Assembly (NCBI RefSeq): GCF_000499205.1
Contig: NZ_AWUK01000032.1
Coordinates: 1-64,000, forward strand
Direction: 5' to 3'
DNA: 64,000 bases
DNA from: Paenibacillus sp. MAEPY2
Lineage (GTDB): Bacteria > Bacillota > Bacilli > Paenibacillales > Paenibacillaceae
A program made the position numbers and the translations under genes. Under the pieces are notes generated by a model. That model had not been told where the DNA came from and searched no databases. It was given only the letters and a program-made list of their open reading frames with translations. Positions 9,291-18,404 of the stretch are shown piece by piece. Numbering within the stretch: the first letter of the stretch is position 1; each line of letters begins with the position of its first letter.

Positions 9291-11135
9291 ATGTGCGGTA
9301 TAACCGGCTTCATACAGTGGAATCGGGACTTGACCCAGGAATCAGAGCTGCTGGTCCGGATGACGGACAGCTTGTCGAACCGGGGGCCCGACGCTTCAGG
9401 TACATGGATCTCCAATCCTTGTGCGTTCGGACATCGGCGTCTCAGCGTTATGGACCCGGAGAACGGGGCACAGCCCATGCATGCGTTACAGGGAGACACC
9501 TCCTATACCGTCGTGTATAACGGAGAACTATACAATGCCCCCGAGTTGAAAAAGGAATTGCTCCAGCGGGGACACCATTTCCGCACACAATGTGATACGG
9601 AAGTGCTTCTCGCCTCTTATATTGAGTGGGGACCGGCCTGTGTTGACCGGTTTAACGGAATATTTGCTTTTGCCATATGGGATGGGGGACGTGAACAGGT
9701 TTTTATCGCACGTGACCGCCTGGGGGTCAAACCTCTGTTCTACAGTAATGCAAAAGATACCCTTGTATTCGGCTCAGAGCCCAAAGCACTTCTCCTCCAT
9801 CCGGATGTTGAAGCTGCTGTTGGCCCTGAAGGATTGGCAGAGGTATTTATTGTCGGTCCTGCCCGGACACCTGGACACGGCGTATATTCCTCTCTTAACG
9901 AGCTCAAACCTGCCCATGCGCTTATCTACAACCGAAACGGTATCAAAACCTATGCCTACTGGAAGCTGGAAAGTCAGCATCACGAACATAATCTGGAAGA
10001 AACAGCTGCTGAGGTGCGCAGCCTGTTACAGGATACATTAGAACGGCAGCTTGCCTCGGACGTTCCGGTCTGCTCCCTGTTGTCAGGAGGACTGGATTCC
10101 AGCGCTTTGTCTGCTTTAGCGGTGGATTATTACAACCGTACCGGTCAGGGCCAAGTCAGCACGTATTCGGTCGACTATGTGGATAATGCAAAGCATTTTC
10201 AGGCCCATTCCTTCCAGCCTGGTGCTGATGGCCCCTGGATTAAGCGAATGGTGGATGAACTGAAGACGGATCATCACTGGATTGAGATTGAAAATGGTGA
10301 ACTGGTTCATGCCCTGACTCAGGCCATGCTCGTGCGTGATTTGCCGGGCATGGCAGATGTGGATTCCTCCCTCTATCTCTTCTGTAAAGAAATCAAAAAA
10401 GGGGCCACGGTTGCCATTTCAGGCGAAGCGGCAGATGAAGTATTTGGCGGTTATCCCTGGTTCCATCGGGAAGAGATGCTGAACTCCGGTACATTCCCAT
10501 GGTCTGTAGCGCCTGACATGCGAGCAGGATTGTTATCCCCGGACATTCGGGAATGGATCAAGCCGCTGGAATATCTCGCGGATCGTTATTCAGATGCTGT
10601 AGCTGAAGTGCCGTTACTCGATGGAGAAACTGGTAAGGCAGCCCAAATGCGAGTCATGTCCTATCTGAACATCACCCGGTTCATGCCTACACTCCTGGAT
10701 CGTAAAGATCGGATGAGTATGGGGGCCGGGCTTGAAGTTCGGGTGCCTTACTGTGATCATCGTTTAATTCAATATGCGTTTAACGTGCCTTGGGAAATGA
10801 AAATGACAGGCGGACGGGAAAAAGGAATTCTGCGTAAAGCGCTGGAAGGTGTATTGCCTGACGATGTGTTATATCGAAAAAAGAGTCCGTATCCGAAAAC
10901 ACATAACCCGCAATACCTGGCGGCCGTTAAACAGCAGGTGCTTGATATTTTGGATGACGCAAGCTCTCCGATCTTGCCATTAATCGATAAAGCTCAAATT
11001 CGCAAATTGGCCTCCTCATCGGATGCTTCATCGAATTTGCCCTGGTTTGGACAGTTAATGTCGGGTCCACAGCTGTTTGCTTATCTGACACAGATCAACT
11101 CGTGGCTCCGTACGTACAAAGTGGCCATTCGGTAA
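9291..11135 (+). CDS. asnB: asparagine synthase (glutamine-hydrolysing)
   Basis: Makes asparagine from aspartate, ATP and glutamine in the cytoplasm. 614 residues, the length of the Bacillus subtilis AsnO/YisO type. The start is fixed by biology: MCGITGF must begin at 9291 because Cys2 becomes the N-terminal nucleophile of the class II glutaminase domain; AAAGGATG lies just upstream. The frame open from 9261 adds residues that would block it. The C-terminal synthetase domain has the PPi-loop SGGLDSS at 265-271 and the conserved ISGEAADEVFGGY. It is a single gene ending at a strong bidirectional terminator, convergent with the STM4011-4015 operon. No T-box or other riboswitch is visible in the short leader. 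Confidence 0.95.
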   Translation: MCGITGFIQWNRDLTQESELLVRMTDSLSNRGPDASGTWISNPCAFGHRRLSVMDPENGAQPMHALQGDTSYTVVYNGELYNAPELKKELLQRGHHFRTQCDTEVLLASYIEWGPACVDRFNGIFAFAIWDGGREQVFIARDRLGVKPLFYSNAKDTLVFGSEPKALLLHPDVEAAVGPEGLAEVFIVGPARTPGHGVYSSLNELKPAHALIYNRNGIKTYAYWKLESQHHEHNLEETAAEVRSLLQDTLERQLASDVPVCSLLSGGLDSSALSALAVDYYNRTGQGQVSTYSVDYVDNAKHFQAHSFQPGADGPWIKRMVDELKTDHHWIEIENGELVHALTQAMLVRDLPGMADVDSSLYLFCKEIKKGATVAISGEAADEVFGGYPWFHREEMLNSGTFPWSVAPDMRAGLLSPDIREWIKPLEYLADRYSDAVAEVPLLDGETGKAAQMRVMSYLNITRFMPTLLDRKDRMSMGAGLEVRVPYCDHRLIQYAFNVPWEMKMTGGREKGILRKALEGVLPDDVLYRKKSPYPKTHNPQYLAAVKQQVLDILDDASSPILPLIDKAQIRKLASSSDASSNLPWFGQLMSGPQLFAYLTQINSWLRTYKVAIR

Positions 11136-11168
11136 GTTATACTAAGGTTCACATGTATGGGGCAATAT

Positions 11169-11224
11169 TAAAAAGGGGTGTTTGGTGAACAGCTAGCTGT
11201 TCTTACCAAGCACCCTTTTAATAT
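11169..11224. terminator. bidirectional terminator between asnB and the STM4011-4015 operon
   Basis: A long stem: AAAAGGGGTGTTTGGT pairs with ACCAAGCACCCTTTT around an inner AACAGCT/AGCTGTT hairpin. T-rich tails exist on both strands. Confidence 0.9.
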
Positions 11225-11281
11225 ATAAAATATAAAACCAAAATAATATTCACTTTGAAATTTTGGTTGGAGGCCTTCCGC

Positions 11282-12145
11282 CTATCCATGGATTGCAGCT
11301 GGATTTCGTTCAAGCAATCCACTGCCAAAGATATCTCTGAACGGTGTATCCTCCATATGAATATAACCGATGTAACAGCCACACTTCTTCATGCCACAAG
11401 GGCGATCTGCTGCTAAAGCTTCCAAACCATCGCGGTATAAATGTCCTAAGATCCGACGATCTTTATAACATCTTTTTACATGCCCTGACCCTTGCACATA
11501 AAATACCTGCGAACCAGCGGAACAGCGCTTGCCCAAGCTATCGTAATCCTGCAAATTCCCTTCAAACAGCGGGTCAATCGACCGTAAAAAGGCGACCTCA
11601 TCTACGGTGTAATACTTCGGTCGATCTTTAAAGGCATTGATCCACATATACACATCTTCGGGTAAAGCCTGCCTCATCGATTCAATGGCCGGAAATGCAC
11701 TGCGCAATCCAACCGTCCCCACACTAAAAGCAAGCCCCATCTCACGTAAAGTCAAACATTGTTTGACAAAGGAAGACTCCTTCGTCTCACGTGGGTGATA
11801 GGTCGCCCAAAATGCCGCTTTCTGATGATTCAATTCACGGGCCCAGTCCAGTTTGACAGATAAATTGGTTTGGACTGCAATTTTGTCCACATGCGGCATA
11901 TGTGACAGCTCTATCATGGCGTCCCGGTACCAGCGACGTACCAGGGCTTCTCCATACGGGTTAAAGAAAATCGAAAATTGATGTCCTGCGTTCTCCTGTT
12001 CACCCACCCAATTCACAAATTGACGAAGTTGTTGTTCATCCACTTCCAGCGTCTCCTTGGAATCTACCGTTTTGCTAAACGGGCAGTAGGGGCAGTCGTA
12101 ATTACAGGACGACAGCTTGCCCCGATAATACAAGGTTGCTCTCAT
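11282..12145 (-). CDS. STM4011 family radical SAM protein
   Basis: 287 residues. A CxxxCxxC motif very near the N-terminus (C14, C18, C21; CNYDCPYC) should bind the SAM-cleaving 4Fe-4S cluster. The C-terminal third has a second Cys set (RCSAG, KRCY, PCGMKKCGCY) that looks like a SPASM/twitch-type auxiliary cluster, typical of peptide- or protein-modifying radical SAM enzymes. Length and architecture fit the family named after Salmonella STM4011. Its ATG overlaps the STM4012 stop by four bases (ATGA), so it is translationally coupled. Last gene of a five-gene operon. Reaction and substrate are unknown. Confidence 0.9.
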   Translation of the reverse strand: MRATLYYRGKLSSCNYDCPYCPFSKTVDSKETLEVDEQQLRQFVNWVGEQENAGHQFSIFFNPYGEALVRRWYRDAMIELSHMPHVDKIAVQTNLSVKLDWARELNHQKAAFWATYHPRETKESSFVKQCLTLREMGLAFSVGTVGLRSAFPAIESMRQALPEDVYMWINAFKDRPKYYTVDEVAFLRSIDPLFEGNLQDYDSLGKRCSAGSQVFYVQGSGHVKRCYKDRRILGHLYRDGLEALAADRPCGMKKCGCYIGYIHMEDTPFRDIFGSGLLERNPAAIHG

Positions 12146-13539
12146 GAGAACACAAACCCTTCCATTTGTTCACGAACCTCAGCGGAGATGAGCCAATCTC
12201 CAATGGCATCCGAGTAGCCCAATCCCTCTTCTGTCAGATGCAGCACTTGGTTACCCTCGCTGTCCTGCCCAAGCTCAGCCATGCCTTCAGATAGCAATTC
12301 ACTCAACCATCCGTAGTCTGACATAACTTCCGTCCCGAATCGCTGATCATAATCCGACAGTGCCAATCCTTCCCGATGCAGCAAGGCTTTCAGAATAAAG
12401 CGACGTTTCTGCTCCTCCCGGCTCAAGACAATACCGTAATCGGCCACATCATAGCGCTCGGTCGCCACATAATCAGCAATGATGCTTTGTGTGGCCTTAT
12501 AACTCACACCATACTTGGAAGCATAGTGTACTTCACTGGTATACGAGCGCGCACCGCATCCCAGACCAACCATGCCTTCCTCCTGACAACTGTAGGGCAG
12601 AAGCTCCTTACTGCCAAAAGAAGATTGCTCTTTGGCAAATCTGCGCATGGAATACTGGACATAGCCCCGGCTTTTTAAAGTCTCACGCGCAGCCCTGTAA
12701 AGCTCCATCCGAATATCCGGTCCCTGACGCTGAATATCATCCGGTTTCACAATGGTATTCTCACGGGTGTAGAGCGGATAAATGAAAATCTCACCCGGTT
12801 CATAGGAGAGGACACATTCCAGGGAATACAGCCATGATTCCACCGTTTGTCCCGGCAGCCCATAGATCAGATCCAGATTCAACAAAGGAAATTCAAAACG
12901 CGCAAGTTTCTCAAGCGCGCGTTCCACTTCCTGCGGTTTCTGTGGACGGTAGATCGCAGCGGCTTCCGCTTCAATAAAACTTTGGATGCCCATGCTTACC
13001 CGGTCCACGCTTCGCTCCTTCATGATCGTCAATTTGGCTTCCGTCACGGTATCCGGTGACGTTTCTACCGAGATCGAAGCTTGCGTCGGATCAAGCCCCA
13101 TCACCTGTTCCGCAATATCAAACAAGCGGTTCAACTGAATTTCATTCAATAATGTGGGTGTCCCACCACCGATGGCAAACCTCGAATAGGGTCTGCGTGA
13201 AGTGAGTGGTGCCCACTGCTTGGCTTGCCGTTCCAGCGCATCCACATAACGTACATGGGTGTCATCACGGCGATCCGGCAGCGTAAACAAATTGCAAAAT
13301 CCGCAACGAGCGGCACAAAACGGAATGTGCATATATAAAAAATACGTATCGGTATTCTCACGTTCCCACAACGGACCGAGCGGTAACGGCGGGTTCAAGT
13401 CCCGATATGCGGTCTTGTGGGGATACGAATATAAATAAGAGCGATAGGGTGAAGCAAGCACTTCTCTAAGACTGGTAGCTGTATTAGAGCCGGACTGTGC
13501 GGAATGACCTGCTGTCGTATGTTGAGATTGATCGTCCAT
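12142..13539 (-). CDS. STM4012 family radical SAM protein (HemN/HemW-like)
   Basis: 465 residues. The HemN-like signature MHIPFCAARCGFC places cluster cysteines at C75, C79 and C82; the next-but-one cysteine that defines true coproporphyrinogen dehydrogenase is absent (CNLF follows). Further HemN-type segments are AIGGGTPTLL and DLIYGLPGQTVESW. So it is a HemN-fold enzyme but unlikely to make haem. Start: the frame is open from 13587, but GGGAGGAA lies four bases before the ATG at 13539, which is used. It is preceded by STM4013 with a 53-base gap and coupled to STM4011 by ATGA overlap. Family assignment is from architecture and neighbours; function unknown. Confidence 0.9.
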   Translation of the reverse strand: MDDQSQHTTAGHSAQSGSNTATSLREVLASPYRSYLYSYPHKTAYRDLNPPLPLGPLWERENTDTYFLYMHIPFCAARCGFCNLFTLPDRRDDTHVRYVDALERQAKQWAPLTSRRPYSRFAIGGGTPTLLNEIQLNRLFDIAEQVMGLDPTQASISVETSPDTVTEAKLTIMKERSVDRVSMGIQSFIEAEAAAIYRPQKPQEVERALEKLARFEFPLLNLDLIYGLPGQTVESWLYSLECVLSYEPGEIFIYPLYTRENTIVKPDDIQRQGPDIRMELYRAARETLKSRGYVQYSMRRFAKEQSSFGSKELLPYSCQEEGMVGLGCGARSYTSEVHYASKYGVSYKATQSIIADYVATERYDVADYGIVLSREEQKRRFILKALLHREGLALSDYDQRFGTEVMSDYGWLSELLSEGMAELGQDSEGNQVLHLTEEGLGYSDAIGDWLISAEVREQMEGFVFS

Positions 13540-13592
13540 CAGTTTCCTCCCTGTATCCGGTTTGTAGTTGTTCAAGATATGAACCATTTGTT

Positions 13593-14378
13593 TTATAAAA
13601 TAAATTCACGGTAAGGCACATTCCAGACGACATCATGCGCCAGCCTGTGGCCCTGATAGCCGTCCTCACCATAAGCCGTGCCATGATCGGAAAAAGCAAG
13701 ACAAAACGTAGGCCGTGAACGCTGCCTCATTGCATCAAACAATGGCCCGAGGGCCTCATCCACATACCGAAGCGCTGCACGCTGTGTCTCTACCGAGTCC
13801 TCTCTGGCACCCTCCACAAAATAACGATTGGGTCCATGGATGGCAGACACATTCAGGAACAGAAACAGCTTCTCATCCGGTGCGCTCTGCTCCAGCAGCT
13901 TCAGGGCATGCTGAACCTGATGCTCGGTCGATTTGGGATTGGTTACCCCAAAGTTCATCCGCCAGTAGCTCTGCTGGAAATAACCCGGCAGCACTTTGGC
14001 GAGCGGATTTTTCTTGGTGAAGAAAATGACCCCGCCAATACAGATCGTACGGTACCCTTCAGCAGCGAACCCGGATACGATATCCTGTGTGTCGAACAGC
14101 CAGGTATGCGGATGAGTCTTTAATCCGGTATTCCGGGAATGAAAAAGTCGCACATGGGAGGCTTTGTCCGTATTGGCAGGTGTAGGCATGAAGCCGCCAA
14201 AAAAGGCATGATGTGCCGCATACGTAAAACTTCCCGGTGTATGACGCTGCTCCCAGGAACCCGAGCCGCACAGGTTGGGGCAATTCTGTTCCTCCAGCTT
14301 TGCCACGTCATACCTCAACGTGTCCAGCGTAATCATTAACAGATCATGGGAGCCTACGATGGTGTTCATATCAGGCAT
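13593..14378 (-). CDS. STM4013/SEN3800 family hydrolase (alkaline phosphatase fold)
   Basis: 261 residues. The N-terminal MITLDTLRYDVA carries a metal-ligand Asp19 and a Thr20 in the nucleophile position. The C-terminal SDHGTAYG (D231, H232) and GHRLAH supply the other metal ligands of alkaline-phosphatase/sulfatase-superfamily enzymes. No signal peptide, so it acts in the cytoplasm, presumably on a phospho- or sulfo-ester or phosphonate made or consumed by this pathway. The chosen ATG (14378) overlaps the end of STM4014 by eight bases; GAAAGGGG lies ten bases upstream. An upstream in-frame start at 14429 would overlap STM4014 by ~59 bases and has no ribosome-binding site. Confidence 0.88.
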   Translation of the reverse strand: MPDMNTIVGSHDLLMITLDTLRYDVAKLEEQNCPNLCGSGSWEQRHTPGSFTYAAHHAFFGGFMPTPANTDKASHVRLFHSRNTGLKTHPHTWLFDTQDIVSGFAAEGYRTICIGGVIFFTKKNPLAKVLPGYFQQSYWRMNFGVTNPKSTEHQVQHALKLLEQSAPDEKLFLFLNVSAIHGPNRYFVEGAREDSVETQRAALRYVDEALGPLFDAMRQRSRPTFCLAFSDHGTAYGEDGYQGHRLAHDVVWNVPYREFIL

Positions 14379-15735
14379 GGTTGTAAGGCCCCTTTCGCAA
14401 AAGTTCCATTTCCCATTCATACGTTCCAAGTCCGTTATGCTGTACTCTGTACAACAAATCTCCGAACGGATTCACATCCAGAACATAAGAGCGGGGCTCA
14501 GTGCCACTACTGAGCATCACATCAATACCAGCAGACCATGAGTTGGGAAAGGCAGCCATCGCCGCTTTTGCTGCCGTCTGAACCCGTTCCATCTGCTGTC
14601 CATCCAGCCCCGCTTCTGCGGGCAGCAACCGCTCATTGCGCAAATGCAGATTGGTGATCGGTGTCTGACTAAGCCGTACGACGGCATGACCTGCTTGTCC
14701 GCCCGCCACAAGCTGGCGGATATCAAACACGCTTGAACCCAGGGACGCTTTGGCCATCCAGCGTTCAATCTGGGCACCCTCAGCACACAGCCAATCCATG
14801 AGCGCTGAAATCTCCGAAGTACGTGTGTACCTGCGCATCCGGCCTTCATTGTAAAATATGGTCTTTCCCAGAACTTCTTCCATTCCCACAGTGGTTATGG
14901 CAATTTCAGCACCCGTTCGGGGATTAATTTGATAGGCAACAACGCCTGAAGCCCCGGAACCACACGCTAGCTTCACGAAAACGCGATTCATACCGGCTGT
15001 CTTCATTGCGATACGAAGCTCGGCAGCGTTTCTGTTCGGCTCCGAAGAGGGGAGCATTGGAGGGATCTGAACCCCGTGTGAGTTTAGATGCTGCTGGCAT
15101 TTCCTTTTATCAAACATGATCGCAATGTCATCGGGATCATTCATGAACCGGGCATTGGGCCAATATTCCCGCGCTTCACGGCCGATTCGTTCCAAACATG
15201 CCTTCCAACCACGAAACCATTGACCAGGGGCGTGGATTCGCCCCCAATCCTGTTCAAGAACGAGTGTCTGTTCTGCCGAAATCACGCTTGCAGAAGTACC
15301 ATCCTTTAACTGAGCTGTATCACTCCCAGCTCCAAGAAAGAGCAGCTCACGCTCCACCTCCCATTCCTCACCAGGAGCATCCACTCGAATAAGAGGTATG
15401 TTAATTGCTCCGTGAACTGAATCATGATACGCATATGACATCGAAACTGATGAAGATAGCCACGGCGCTACGTTCGTGTGCGTAGTCCCTCGCCCTCTCA
15501 GACATTGCTGTAAGGCATCCGCTATAGTACCGCCCTGTCTCCAAGTCTGTAGCAACCGAGCATAAGGCAGCACAAGTGCAGGTTGTAAGCCAAGGCGCTG
15601 TCTTGCCTCCTGTAATCCAAGGGTACGACGATTGTTCGGGTTTCCAATTAACAATAACGGCTGCTCCAGAGTTTTATTCGAATCCTTCAATGGGCGTTGC
15701 AAATGATGTTCCATCTCCGTCATGCCTGACATCAT
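14371..15735 (-). CDS. STM4014 family protein, ATP-grasp-like
   Basis: 454 residues, soluble. The C-terminal two-thirds read like an ATP-grasp enzyme: a probable ATP-binding strand-loop FVKLACGSGASGVVAY near the middle and a C-terminal metal-binding DVNPFGDLLYRV (Asp and Asn ligands). ATP-grasp ligases join a carboxylate to an amine or thiol through an acyl phosphate, so a ligase step in the pathway is a reasonable inference. The ATG at 15735 directly abuts the STM4015 stop codon (TAAATG), and the protein's end overlaps STM4013. The start is uncertain: several Met codons (15735, 15732, 15723, 15714) lie close together with only weak ribosome-binding sites, so coupling by re-initiation is likely. 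Confidence 0.85.
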   Translation of the reverse strand: MMSGMTEMEHHLQRPLKDSNKTLEQPLLLIGNPNNRRTLGLQEARQRLGLQPALVLPYARLLQTWRQGGTIADALQQCLRGRGTTHTNVAPWLSSSVSMSYAYHDSVHGAINIPLIRVDAPGEEWEVERELLFLGAGSDTAQLKDGTSASVISAEQTLVLEQDWGRIHAPGQWFRGWKACLERIGREAREYWPNARFMNDPDDIAIMFDKRKCQQHLNSHGVQIPPMLPSSEPNRNAAELRIAMKTAGMNRVFVKLACGSGASGVVAYQINPRTGAEIAITTVGMEEVLGKTIFYNEGRMRRYTRTSEISALMDWLCAEGAQIERWMAKASLGSSVFDIRQLVAGGQAGHAVVRLSQTPITNLHLRNERLLPAEAGLDGQQMERVQTAAKAAMAAFPNSWSAGIDVMLSSGTEPRSYVLDVNPFGDLLYRVQHNGLGTYEWEMELLRKGPYNHA

Positions 15736-16578
15736 TTATTCCGTTAACGACGGGTAACGCCAGTCATCTTCATCACTCTGTTGTTGCTCGCTGACATCTA
15801 CAGATATGCCAGAACGTTTCCAGCGAATGAGCATTTCGTCCGTCATGTAGTGGTAACTAAGATTAAGATGCTTAAGTTTTTTGATCTTGTCACTGGCAAG
15901 CAGCGCTTCGGCCCCTTCATCAGACAACGTGCCCTCCGACAGATCAAGGACTTCCAGTTGATCCAAAATCGGCGCCTCTGCTGCAGCTTTTGCAATCTCA
16001 TCCTGAATCTCACTATCTTTCAGACCCAGGTAGACGAGCTTTGGAAACAAGCCTTGTTCCAAGAATGGAAGTACATCCTGAAGCGAACCATCGAACCCGT
16101 AATCCTCCACACCCAAATATAGTTCAAGTTTGCGCAATTCAGGCAACTTAGCGCGGGCAATTGAAGCTAATACGCCTTGGGGCAGACCACCGCAAATAAT
16201 GATCAATTCTTCAAGTTTGGCATGCTCCATTGGCTCCAGACTTAGTCCGCTGCTGCCCTTTACTGAAAACGACTTCAATTCAGGAAAAGCAACCAGTAGT
16301 GGTGTGAGATCCGTCTGAATAATCCATGATACCTCGCATTCTTCAAAGCCCATATCTCCGATGAACAGTTTCTTCAAGGACGGAAAGCTTGTAGCCAATT
16401 CGGTGAGTGTTCCCAAGAATTCATCCGGCGAATTTTCATAAGCCTGTCCCCAGTCTCCAATAATCAGGCTCTCCAGCGAACCAGCCTCCGGTTTGGCAGC
16501 CAGCTCCCTGATTAACGTTTCCATACGGATACCGTTCTCATAATCATCATAAGACACCGTAAGTTTCACTTCTTGCAT
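15736..16578 (-). CDS. STM4015 family protein, leucine-rich repeats
   Basis: 280 residues. Opens MQEVKLTVSYDDYENG and then shows leucine-rich repeats of the ribonuclease-inhibitor-like type (LESLIIGDWG, LKKLFIGDMG, LEELIIICGG, LEVLDLSEG, LKHLNLSYHYMTDE). No signal peptide or membrane segment. Such a repeat sheet normally binds protein or peptide, so a substrate-recognition or scaffold role in the operon is inferred. Start: the frame is open to 16689, but GGAGGGGAT lies seven bases before the ATG at 16578. First gene of the operon STM4015-4014-4013-4012-4011; the promoter region carries a LexA-like palindrome. Confidence 0.87.
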   Translation of the reverse strand: MQEVKLTVSYDDYENGIRMETLIRELAAKPEAGSLESLIIGDWGQAYENSPDEFLGTLTELATSFPSLKKLFIGDMGFEECEVSWIIQTDLTPLLVAFPELKSFSVKGSSGLSLEPMEHAKLEELIIICGGLPQGVLASIARAKLPELRKLELYLGVEDYGFDGSLQDVLPFLEQGLFPKLVYLGLKDSEIQDEIAKAAAEAPILDQLEVLDLSEGTLSDEGAEALLASDKIKKLKHLNLSYHYMTDEMLIRWKRSGISVDVSEQQQSDEDDWRYPSLTE

Positions 16579-16722
16579 AAGCAAATCCCCTCCGTTTGAG
16601 TTCATTGATGATTCAATTACCTTGAATGTTAACCCATACGGTACAAGACTTGCAACTTCTTCCAACCCCGGTCCTAATGCTCTGCTCAAACGTGAAATCT
16701 TCGTATTTCCTTTATAGGCGAA

Positions 16723-16736
16723 AGAACATACGTTCT
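16723..16736. promoter_or_regulatory. LexA (SOS box)-like palindrome
   Basis: AGAACATACGTTCT is a perfect inverted repeat apart from its central bases. Its core GAACATACGTTC fits the Bacillus LexA consensus (GAAC-RNRY-GTTY); only the outermost C and G are replaced. It lies 145 bases upstream of the STM4015 start, just upstream of a TATAAA. A single match of this length can occur by chance in a window of this size. Confidence 0.45.
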
Positions 16737-16810
16737 GATATTTATCCTGAGAAAATTGGGGGTTATTGGGGGGCTAACGTACTGGCTTTATTAAGTCAGC
16801 TCACTCATTT

Positions 16811-16880
16811 AAAAATAAAAAAACGTTAATGGTCGGTAAACCATCCCACAGGAATGATTCTTACCTTCCACTAACGCTTT
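16811..16880 (-). terminator. terminator behind rdgB
   Basis: On the minus strand GCGTTAGTGG pairs with CCATTAACGT over a loop of ~37 bases and is followed by TTTTTTTATTTTT, 68 bases after the rdgB stop. Confidence 0.8.
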
Positions 16881-16947
16881 GATATTGAAGCAAGGCTATG
16901 AATTCACCTTATACATTCATATTCGTATGAGCCGGTTCGGTTGAAGC

Positions 16948-17571
16948 TCAGCCTTCCAGTGTGGATACGAGCGCTCTCAGCGCATGACCCCGGTGACTGA
17001 TCGCCTGCTTTTGCTCCAACGTAAGCTCAGCCATCGTCATCTCGTATTCAGGCACATAGAAGAGTGGGTCATATCCAAATCCGCCACCACCGGCTGCTTC
17101 AGCTGTGATCCAGCCTTCCACCGTGCCTTCTGATTCATACTTGTCTCCGGTTGCCGGATCATATAACACCAGTGCACAGACGAAACGGGCCGGACTCAGC
17201 AGCGGTTGCTCGGTATCTTCACCGGATTTGAGGGATTCCAGCGTCTCAAGCAGCTTGGCATTGTTCTTCGCATCGGTTGCACCCTCGCCTGCATATCTCG
17301 CAGAATACACTCCTGGGTCACCGTCCAGCAGATCCACGCACAATCCCGAATCGTCAGCCAGGACAGGCAGCCCAAGGGCATCACCCACCGCTTTGGCTTT
17401 CTTCCAGGCATTCTCCGCAAAGGTTACGCCATCCTCAACAACATCCGGCAGCTCCGGATAGTCAAACATGCTTTTGACCTCTTTGCCCAGCGGAGCGAAT
17501 GCATGGGCAAATTCACGTACTTTCCCCGCATTGCGGGTTGCAACAATGATAATTGAGCTATCCAGACTCAT
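16948..17571 (-). CDS. rdgB: XTP/dITP diphosphatase (RdgB/HAM1 family)
   Basis: Hydrolyses non-canonical purine nucleoside triphosphates (XTP, dITP, ITP) to monophosphates and so cleans the nucleotide pool. 207 residues, normal for the family. Signature parts: IIIVATRNAGKVREF at the N-terminus (substrate loop), LADDSGLCVDLLDG with the catalytic and metal-binding acidic residues, GGGFGYDPLF, and the C-terminal SHRGHALR. Start ATG at 17571, one base after the rph stop, with GGAGAA inside the end of rph. It belongs to the gerM-rph-rdgB group known from Bacillus (ysnA is the B. subtilis name), where it was once called a phosphodiesterase-like gene. Confidence 0.95.
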   Translation of the reverse strand: MSLDSSIIIVATRNAGKVREFAHAFAPLGKEVKSMFDYPELPDVVEDGVTFAENAWKKAKAVGDALGLPVLADDSGLCVDLLDGDPGVYSARYAGEGATDAKNNAKLLETLESLKSGEDTEQPLLSPARFVCALVLYDPATGDKYESEGTVEGWITAEAAGGGGFGYDPLFYVPEYEMTMAELTLEQKQAISHRGHALRALVSTLEG

Positions 17572-17572
17572 C

Positions 17573-18331
17573 TTAGGCTTCTCCTAGTCCACGAGCGCCG
17601 ATCTTGAGTGCAATGGGACCAAGAACTTCTTTTTGACGCTCAATCATTTCCAGAATACCCTGTTCACCCAGCTCCAGCATCGCGTTCAGCTCACGGCGGT
17701 CAAATGGTGCTTCTTCGCCTGTTCCCTGAAGCTCCACATATTTCCCGCCGCCTGTCATCACCAAATTCATATCCACTTTGGCTTTGGAATCTTCATCATA
17801 GTTCAGATCCAGCACAGGCTGTTCTCCAACTACACCCACACTTACCGCTGCAATGAAATCTGTAATCGGGAACACTTGCAGTTTATGTTGTTGGGAAATT
17901 TTGTTCACAGCGAGAGCCAGCGCTACAAACGAACCGGTAATGGACGTTGTGCGTGTACCCCCGTCTGCTTGTATAACATCACAGTCCAGTGTAATCGTAC
18001 GCTCACCCAGCGCCTGCAAATTAACGACTGAGCGCAGTGCCCGGCCAATCAGGCGCTGAATTTCCATGGTGCGCCCAGTCAATTTGCCGCGGTTCGCTTC
18101 ACGCTGATTCCGGGTATGTGTTGCACGTGGCAGCATGGAGTATTCAGCCGTTACCCAGCCTTTACCCTGCCCTTTCATAAAGGGAGGAACACGTTCCTCC
18201 ACAGTAGCTGTGCAAATAACCTTGGTATCTCCCACTTCAATCAGTACAGAACCTTCGGCGTATTTATTTGTGTTAATTGTTAAATTCATCGGGCGCAGCT
18301 GGTCGCTTGTTCGTCCGTTAGATCTCATCAT
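17573..18331 (-). CDS. rph: ribonuclease PH
   Basis: A phosphorolytic 3'-5' exoribonuclease that trims tRNA and rRNA 3' ends in the cytoplasm as a hexamer. 252 residues. Clear family signatures: an N-terminal stretch following [20 protein letters not shown], the [20 protein letters not shown] segment, the phosphate-binding [18 protein letters not shown], and a C-terminal Lys/Glu-rich helix. TAGGAGG lies directly before the ATG pair at 18331. The rdgB gene follows after one base; gerM precedes with a 177-base gap that contains three 31-bp direct repeats. Confidence 0.97.
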   Translation of the reverse strand: MMRSNGRTSDQLRPMNLTINTNKYAEGSVLIEVGDTKVICTATVEERVPPFMKGQGKGWVTAEYSMLPRATHTRNQREANRGKLTGRTMEIQRLIGRALRSVVNLQALGERTITLDCDVIQADGGTRTTSITGSFVALALAVNKISQQHKLQVFPITDFIAAVSVGVVGEQPVLDLNYDEDSKAKVDMNLVMTGGGKYVELQGTGEEAPFDRRELNAMLELGEQGILEMIERQKEVLGPIALKIGARGLGEA

Positions 18332-18404
18332 TTCTGCCTCCTACGACTTAAGCATCCTGTAATGTCGAGCTTGTTCACACTTTTACTAATCCCTTCTATA
18401 TTAC

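Larger units (their letters stand above)
16579..16947. other. intergenic region upstream of the STM4015-4011 operon
   Basis: About 370 bases. It holds the operon promoter side with the LexA-like palindrome (16723-16736) and a TATAAA (16711-16716, minus strand) as a possible -10 without a good -35, plus the terminator of the gerM-rph-rdgB genes at 16811-16880. An in-frame extension of STM4015 runs to 16689 but lacks a well-placed ribosome-binding site. Confidence 0.6.

Noticed and set aside
16579-16689. In-frame N-terminal extension of STM4015
   Set aside because: It begins at a TTG with no well-placed ribosome-binding site; a strong one lies before the ATG at 16578.
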